From: Billgrantia aerodenitrificans
GTDB taxonomy: Bacteria; Pseudomonadota; Gammaproteobacteria; Pseudomonadales; Halomonadaceae
Direction of reading: 5' to 3'
Assembly (NCBI RefSeq): GCF_021404405.1
Contig: NZ_JABFTV010000007.1
Coordinates: 1-64,000 of the forward strand
Length of the DNA: 64,000 nucleotides
Position numbers and translations under genes: made by a program. Shown piece after piece: positions 58,620 through 64,000 of the stretch (positions within the stretch are counted from its first letter, which is position 1; every line of letters begins with the position of its first letter). The notes below the pieces were generated by a model. The model ran no database searches. It was not told the DNA's origin and was given only the letters and a program-made list of their open reading frames with translations.

Positions 58620-60974
58620 TTACAATTTGCCCAATCCACTCACCCTTACCACCTCCCTCGTCACCGCCTCATCCAGCATCCCACGACCTGTCTCCACCAG
58701 GGAGAGCCAGTCCCTCGCCCTGGTGATGCCGGTGTAGACCAGCTCGCGGGTGAGAATGGGGTTGGGGGCGTCGGGGAGCAGCAGGGCGGTGTGGGTGAAT
58801 TCCGAGCCCTGGGATTTGTGTACCGTCATGGCGAATACGGTTTCCACCGCTTGCAGGCGGCTGGGCAGTACCCACTTGATATCGCCGCTGCCGTCGCTGG
58901 CCGGGAAGGCGACGCGTAGCAGGGTGCGGCCGGGCATCTCACTGGCGCTGCGGGCCTCGGGCACGGCGAGGGTGATGCCGATATCGCCGTTCATCAGACC
59001 CAGGCCGTAGTCGTTGCGGGTGACGAGCACCGGGCGGCCTTCGAACCAGCCCTGATCCAGCTCCAGGTCGCTGGCCTTGAGCCAGCCGGCGCGGCGCAGC
59101 GCGTGGCCGATACGCGGGTTCAGCCCTTCGATTCCCCAAGGGCCTTTTCTCAATGCACACAACAACTGGAAGTGGCCGTGGGCGGCGAGTACCTGGCGGG
59201 CCCAGGCGTCGTAGGGCTGGCGCGTTTCGCCTTCGCCGAAGTAGGGCTGTGTGGGGCGTGCTGCCTGCATCACATCCAGGTAGTGGGCGTAGCCACGGGG
59301 CGGGGCGATAGGCTCACCACGTCGGTCGTGGCGGCCTTCGCCACTGCTGGTGAATCCAGCCGGGTTGCCGTTTACCACCAGGCGATCCAGCGCCGGGTCG
59401 TCGGCGTCCGCCAGGGCGAGGCGGGCGATGTCGGCGTAGCGTGGCTTTCCATCCGTGCCATCAGTGCCGAAGATCTCACGTACGGCGCGCTTCTTTTCCT
59501 TCTGTGCCTCTTTCTCGTTCTGATCGGGCCCGAGCGGGAGGTTGACCGCTTCGGCGAGCTGGCCGATGCCGCTCTTGGCATCGAAGCGGTGGCTTACTCG
59601 CAGCATGGCGATGGCCTGGTCCAGCGGCTGGCCACCTTCGTCCTGGTAGCGTTCGGGAATCGGCGTGCCGGTCACCCGTTGCAGCCAGTCGCAGGTGGCC
59701 GGGGTGTAGTGGCCGCCTTCGGCGCGTTGGCACAGGTCGCCGAGCACTGCGCCGGCCTCCACCGAGGCGAGCTGGTCCTTGTCGCCGAGCAGGATCAGTC
59801 GCGCCCTGGGCGGCAGGGCGGTGAGCACGGCGGCCATCATCTCGATATCCACCATCGAGGCTTCGTCGATCACCAGGGCGTCCAGCGCCAGCGGGTTGCC
59901 GGCGTGGTGGCGGAAGTGGCGGGTATCCGGTCGCGAGCCCAGCAGGCGGTGCAGGGTAGTCACTTCGGTGGGAATGCTGTCGCGCAGGGTTGAGATATCC
60001 ACACCCTGTTGGCCCACGGCGGCGGCCAGTTCTACCAGCGAAAGCCCCTGCACCTGCTTGGCGATGGATTCGTTGAGCCGGGCAGCGGCCTTGCCGGTGG
60101 GAGCGGCCAGGCGAATGCGCAGCGGGCGCGGGGCGGTGCCGGCGGGTGCGGTTTCGCCCAGGGCCAAGGCCTGCAGCAGGGCGAGCAGCTTGACCACGGT
60201 GGTGGTCTTGCCGGTGCCGGGGCCGCCGGTGATCACGGCGAAGGGCGAGCGGCTGGCCAGTGCACAGGCGGCCTGCTGCCAGTCGAGTTCATGCCCCGGG
60301 GTGAAGAGTGCCGCCAGCGCCCGGGCCAGGGTGACGGTATCGGCTTCTGCGTCGGTGGTGGCAGTAAGTCGGGTGCCGATCAGGCCGCGAATGTCCTGCT
60401 CGTACTGCCAGTAGCGGCGCAGGTAGAGCCGCACGTTGCCGTCGCGCTCGCTGCGCACCAGTGGGGTGTTTCCCGGTGGTTCGTTTCCATCCGCCACCAG
60501 GGCGGGGTGGTTCAAGGCGGCGCGCCAGGTGGTGAGTTCCAGCTCGGCCAGCAGGTCGCTTGGCAGCGGCGGTGGGTCGCTCAGGTCGTCGCCTTCCGGT
60601 GGCAGCGAGAGCGCCAGATCAGGGGCGGCCAGGGTCTGGGCGAGATCGAGACACACGTGGCCGCGGCCGAGCTGATGGCTGGCGAGAGCAGCGGCGAGCA
60701 GCAGCAGGGGCGGGGCGTCGTTCACCTCGCGCTGGAAGAAGCTCGCCAGCGCCCGGTCCAGCGCCCGCAGCCAGCCGCGTTCCACCCAGCGGTCGAGCAG
60801 GGCAAACAGCGCCTGGGTGTCGTTCAGGGCGGCCAGTAGCGGTTCCGACTTGGCGCTGACATCGGGGTCATCACCCACGCGGGTTTCTTCTCTTTCGCCG
60901 TCGCTAGTGCTTTCGTTCTGGTCGGCGAACAGATCCAGGGTGGCGTCGTCGTGGTGCTTGCTGCGCTTGCTCAT
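58620..60974 (-). CDS. recD: Exodeoxyribonuclease V subunit RecD
   Basis: A 784-aa 5'-3' SF1B helicase subunit of RecBCD. Walker A TGGPGTGKTT is at about 249-258, Walker B-like ALVIDEASMVD near 375, LLGDKDQLASVEAGAVLGDLC near 400, SHRF near 470, and the C-terminal VHKSQGSEF and VYTGITRAR motifs. RecBCD processes double-strand breaks and degrades phage DNA. The start overlaps the recB stop by ATGA. The middle has a charged insert (EKEAQKEKKRAVREIF, about residue 500). The gene is convergent with the RT operon. Confidence 0.95.
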   Translation of the reverse strand: MSKRSKHHDDATLDLFADQNESTSDGEREETRVGDDPDVSAKSEPLLAALNDTQALFALLDRWVERGWLRALDRALASFFQREVNDAPPLLLLAAALASHQLGRGHVCLDLAQTLAAPDLALSLPPEGDDLSDPPPLPSDLLAELELTTWRAALNHPALVADGNEPPGNTPLVRSERDGNVRLYLRRYWQYEQDIRGLIGTRLTATTDAEADTVTLARALAALFTPGHELDWQQAACALASRSPFAVITGGPGTGKTTTVVKLLALLQALALGETAPAGTAPRPLRIRLAAPTGKAAARLNESIAKQVQGLSLVELAAAVGQQGVDISTLRDSIPTEVTTLHRLLGSRPDTRHFRHHAGNPLALDALVIDEASMVDIEMMAAVLTALPPRARLILLGDKDQLASVEAGAVLGDLCQRAEGGHYTPATCDWLQRVTGTPIPERYQDEGGQPLDQAIAMLRVSHRFDAKSGIGQLAEAVNLPLGPDQNEKEAQKEKKRAVREIFGTDGTDGKPRYADIARLALADADDPALDRLVVNGNPAGFTSSGEGRHDRRGEPIAPPRGYAHYLDVMQAARPTQPYFGEGETRQPYDAWARQVLAAHGHFQLLCALRKGPWGIEGLNPRIGHALRRAGWLKASDLELDQGWFEGRPVLVTRNDYGLGLMNGDIGITLAVPEARSASEMPGRTLLRVAFPASDGSGDIKWVLPSRLQAVETVFAMTVHKSQGSEFTHTALLLPDAPNPILTRELVYTGITRARDWLSLVETGRGMLDEAVTREVVRVSGLGKL

Positions 60975-63900
60975 GCCGGCGCCTCCGTGGTGGTGCGGGT
61001 GCCTGCCGCTCGGGCGTCGCCCTGGAACAGCGCGTCCAGCGCTTCGATCAGCTCCCGTGGGGGGCGCTCGGCGTGTACGCCGCGGCTCTCCGCATTGGCG
61101 CCCCTGAGAAACACGGTGAGCGAGCCGCCGATATGCCGGTCGTAATCGTAGCCCGGCAGGCGCGCCTTGAGCAGCCGATGCAGGGCTAGCAGGTATAGCG
61201 CGTACTGCAGGTCGTAGCGCTTGGCGGCCACCGCCTGACGCATGGCCTCCTGGCTGTAGGCGCTGTCGTCCGGCCCCAGGTGGTTCGATTTCCAGTCGGC
61301 CACGTAGTAGCGCCCTTCGTGCTCGAACACTAGATCGATGAAGCCCTTGAGCATGCCGTTGAGGGTGTCGGTGTCCAGCGCGGGGCGAGGCAGGCCGGCA
61401 CCTGTGCTGTTCTCAAGGCTGGGGAGTGTGTAAGCACTTACGAGGGCGTCCAGTCGGCGGGTGTCGACCTGGCGCGAGGCGAACCAGAACTCCATCTCCA
61501 CCTGGTAGCGGCTGAGCGCTTCGAGCCTGAGACTGCCCGCGCCGTTGGGCAGCGGCAGCGGGGCGGCGAGCAGGGTACCGAACCAGGCGTGCAGGGTGTT
61601 CAGCCACGGTTGCCAGCCGCGCACCTGGCAGCGGCGGGCGAGGGTGTCCTCGCGCAAGGCGGGGTCGCGGGCCACGCGGGCAAAGCCCTGTTCTCCTGCC
61701 CATTCGAGTATGCCATGTAAGAACGTGCCAGGACCTGGCCCTCTGGGAAATCTATGAAGCGAGGGCAGCGGTTCGCTCTGGCCGCTGTCGCGGGGTTCTT
61801 CCAACACCTCCAGCGCGGTGGCTTCCATGGCGGTGGCGGGTTCCGGCAGGCTGCCGCTACGCTGCGTTTCGCTGTCATGGGGCTTAACAGGTGAGTCAGT
61901 CCTTACTGGGGCGCTGACCGATTCGACGCTGACGATCTCGCCGGAGAGTCGCAGCGCCGAGTAGCTGGCGATCCACCAGTGCTCCCGGGCGGGGCGTGTG
62001 GGGGTGCGCGCTTCGCCCAGGGCGTTGTTGCGCTCGGTTTGGCGAACGATCTCGGCGTGGGCCGGCGGCGCCGGGGCGATCTCGATGGCGGCGCAGTCGC
62101 CCTTGAGCCGTGCGAGCGCTTCGCTGAATCCGGTTGGGCCGAGCAGGTCGCCATTGGCCAGCAGCTGGCCGACGGCGCTGCCTTCGCCGCCCTTGAGCGG
62201 GGCCATGCCGAGCCAGGTGGCGTGGCGGGCGCGGGTAAGCGCCACGTAGAGCTTGCGCAGGTCTTCGCCCAGGCGTTCGCGGTCGACGGTGGCCAAGGTC
62301 TCGTCGTCGGCTTCCAGGCTGATGCGCAGGCGGCCCTCGGCGTCGTGCCAGCGCAGCGGCGAGTCGTCCTTCTTCGTGGCGCGGTGGTTGCAGATGAAGG
62401 GCAGGAACACCAGCGGGTACTCCAGACCCTTGGACTTGTGGATGGTGATGACCTGCACTAGGTCGGCGTCGCTCTCCAGGCGCAGCTTGTGGGTGTCGCC
62501 GTGGCCTTCGGGGTTGGCGATGGCCTCGGCGAGAAAGCGGATCAGTGCGTGTTCGCCGTCGAGTTCCTGGCTGGCGTGCTGGAGCAATTCCCCTAGATGT
62601 AAGAGGTCGGTAAGTACTCTCTCACCGTCGCTGGCAGGCCCCCAGGCGAGCAGCCGCTGCGCCACGTCGAAGTCGTGGATGATCTTGCGCACCAGCGGCA
62701 ACACGCCCTGGCGTTGCCACAACCGATGGTAGTCGCGGAACTGCAGCACGCGGCCTTCCCAGGCCAGTTCGTCTTCGTTCAACTTATCCAGCGTGGCGAT
62801 ATCGAGACCCAGCACCGAGGTGGCCAGGGCGGTACGCAGCAGCCGATCGTCGTCGGGCGCCGCACAGGCGCGCAGCCAGGCGTCTAGCTGAGGGGCGACC
62901 GGCGAGGCGAACACCTTGTCCTTGTCCGAGAGGTAGACGCTCTTCACCCCGCGCCGGGCCAACGCCTGGCGAATCGAGCGAGCCTCGCCCAGGCCATTGA
63001 CCAGCACTGCCATATCGGAAGGCTTGAGTGGCTTGAGCGTTCCCTCTTCTTGAAACCCGGTGCGGCCGTTTAGCCCCTCGTTGAGCAGCTCCACCATGGT
63101 GGAGGCGCAGCGCTCGGCCATCTCCTGCTGGTAGGCGGTCTTGGAGAGCGGCTCATCGCACTCGAGTTGCCACAGGGTCATGGCCGGTAGCGCCTGGCCC
63201 TGGCGGGTGAGTGAGTCCTTGCGTCCTTTCGCTCCCACAGGCAGAAACGGGACCGGGTTCCCCTCGGGGGAATTGAACAGGAAGGCGCCGGGCGGGTGCG
63301 CTTCGGCGAATTCGAAGCAGCGGTTCACCGCCTCGACCATCTCGCGGCTGGAGCGGAAGTTGGTGCCCAGGGTGACGTGGCGGCCTTGAGTGTCGCGACG
63401 GGCGCGCAGGTAGGTGTAGATGTCGGCGCCGCGGAAGGCGTAGATCGCCTGCTTGGGGTCGCCGATCAAAAACACACCGCACTCCGGGCGGTTCTCTCGG
63501 ATACGGTACACGCAGTCGAAGATGCGGTACTGCACCGGGTCGGTGTCCTGGAACTCGTCGACCAGGGCGACCGGGAACTGGCGGCGGATCTGTGCGCCCA
63601 GCGCCTCGCAATTGGGGCCGGTGAGCGCCCTGTCGAGATGGGTGAGCAGCTCGTTGGGGCCCATCTCGGCACGGCGCTCCTGCTCGCGGTCGAGTCGCGC
63701 CCGGCACCAGTGCACGGCGTGGGTGAGAAGATCGGCGTAGGGATCGGGCAGGGCGTTGAGTTCGCCCTGGAGTTTTTCCAGCGCTGCCAGGGCCGGATGA
63801 TTCGGCGGCTCGCCCTTGAGCCAGATATCGGCCATGCCCTGGGGCGTGAGGCGCTTCCAGGCGGCGTCGGTCAGGCCGGGCCAGGTGGCCTCCCCTTGGC

Positions 63901-64000
63901 ACCATTCTCGCAGGGCGCCGAGCCAGTTGGCGCGGCTCCTGGCGTTGAAGCTCTGACCCTTGAAGGCCTTTTGCTGGGCGGCCTCTTCGAACAGCGCCTC
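60971..64000 (-). CDS. recB: Exodeoxyribonuclease V subunit RecB (partial, runs off right edge)
   Basis: The C-terminal 1009 residues of RecB; the reading frame is open to base 64000, so the N-terminal helicase motif I is outside the window. Visible are VALVDEFQDTDPVQYRIF (motif II), GDPKQAIYAFRGAD (motif III), TIHKSKGLEYPLVFLP (motif V), LYVALTRARHATW (motif VI) and the nuclease domain GFIDLVFEHEGRYYVADWKSNHLG with Asp/Lys catalytic residues, then YDLQYALYLLALHRLL. It overlaps recD by 4 bp. Do not mistake an in-frame ATG at 63835 for the true start. Confidence 0.95.
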   Translation of the reverse strand, partial: EALFEEAAQQKAFKGQSFNARSRANWLGALREWCQGEATWPGLTDAAWKRLTPQGMADIWLKGEPPNHPALAALEKLQGELNALPDPYADLLTHAVHWCRARLDREQERRAEMGPNELLTHLDRALTGPNCEALGAQIRRQFPVALVDEFQDTDPVQYRIFDCVYRIRENRPECGVFLIGDPKQAIYAFRGADIYTYLRARRDTQGRHVTLGTNFRSSREMVEAVNRCFEFAEAHPPGAFLFNSPEGNPVPFLPVGAKGRKDSLTRQGQALPAMTLWQLECDEPLSKTAYQQEMAERCASTMVELLNEGLNGRTGFQEEGTLKPLKPSDMAVLVNGLGEARSIRQALARRGVKSVYLSDKDKVFASPVAPQLDAWLRACAAPDDDRLLRTALATSVLGLDIATLDKLNEDELAWEGRVLQFRDYHRLWQRQGVLPLVRKIIHDFDVAQRLLAWGPASDGERVLTDLLHLGELLQHASQELDGEHALIRFLAEAIANPEGHGDTHKLRLESDADLVQVITIHKSKGLEYPLVFLPFICNHRATKKDDSPLRWHDAEGRLRISLEADDETLATVDRERLGEDLRKLYVALTRARHATWLGMAPLKGGEGSAVGQLLANGDLLGPTGFSEALARLKGDCAAIEIAPAPPAHAEIVRQTERNNALGEARTPTRPAREHWWIASYSALRLSGEIVSVESVSAPVRTDSPVKPHDSETQRSGSLPEPATAMEATALEVLEEPRDSGQSEPLPSLHRFPRGPGPGTFLHGILEWAGEQGFARVARDPALREDTLARRCQVRGWQPWLNTLHAWFGTLLAAPLPLPNGAGSLRLEALSRYQVEMEFWFASRQVDTRRLDALVSAYTLPSLENSTGAGLPRPALDTDTLNGMLKGFIDLVFEHEGRYYVADWKSNHLGPDDSAYSQEAMRQAVAAKRYDLQYALYLLALHRLLKARLPGYDYDRHIGGSLTVFLRGANAESRGVHAERPPRELIEALDALFQGDARAAGTRTTTEAPA

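Overview
The window is high-GC (mostly around 60-65% by eye) gammaproteobacterial chromosome. Gene content points to a moderately halophilic member of the Halomonadaceae (Halomonas-like): a BCCT osmolyte carrier, a NikR-controlled nickel importer, an AmpR/class D beta-lactamase pair, TrxC, IsdG-like, SodC, and a recB-recD operon running off the right edge. The genus is an inference from gene content and codon style. No rRNA, tRNA or CRISPR array was seen.

Layout. 1-7 kb: a short terminal-inverted-repeat element, a lipid kinase, an MDR dehydrogenase coupled to a proline-racemase-like protein, a voltage-sensor-like membrane protein, arfB, and divergent ampR/bla. 7-18.5 kb: envelope and stress genes (DUF1499, BCCT carrier, DUF3618, two CopC proteins plus CopD, two PRC-barrel secreted paralogues, M42 peptidase, Tat-exported SDR, DUF1835). 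18.5-25 kb: bacterioferritin and the full nikABCDE importer, divergent from nikR, with a textbook NikR operator between nikA and nikR. 25-36 kb: ordinary metabolic genes and regulators (LysR, AraC, TetR), LysE exporters, nitroreductase, and a decayed MNT-HEPN toxin-antitoxin pair. 36-41 kb: hipBA, an Acg-type oxidoreductase, trxC and a Fic protein. The last two share an unusual four-half-site operator array. 41-49 kb: a second copy of the terminal-inverted-repeat element, mtnN, an IsdG-like monooxygenase, sodC, a GFA protein, a haem-motif/Vgb propeller protein, a diguanylate cyclase, an ABC-F ATPase and small proteins.

48.6-58.6 kb is an accessory island between a DUF6544-like gene and recD. 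It contains two decayed copies of the 3' end of the DUF6544-like gene and one decayed copy of the 3' end of recD. These divide it into cargo modules: an AT-rich secreted orphan; two antitoxin-like HTH proteins without toxins, DUF2511, DUF4236 and a K+ channel; and a strikingly AT-rich two-reverse-transcriptase operon (54.4-57.8 kb).

The reverse-transcriptase operon is the most interesting system here. Two translationally coupled RTs of 446 and 685 aa both keep their catalytic YVDD boxes. They are followed by about 350 bases of structured, non-coding, AT-rich DNA in which a CACACAC tract sits in a loop closed by a 7-bp stem. This fits a type 3 defence-associated reverse transcriptase (DRT3) with its ncRNA. 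The recD-recB pair lies immediately beyond the island, convergent with the RT operon.
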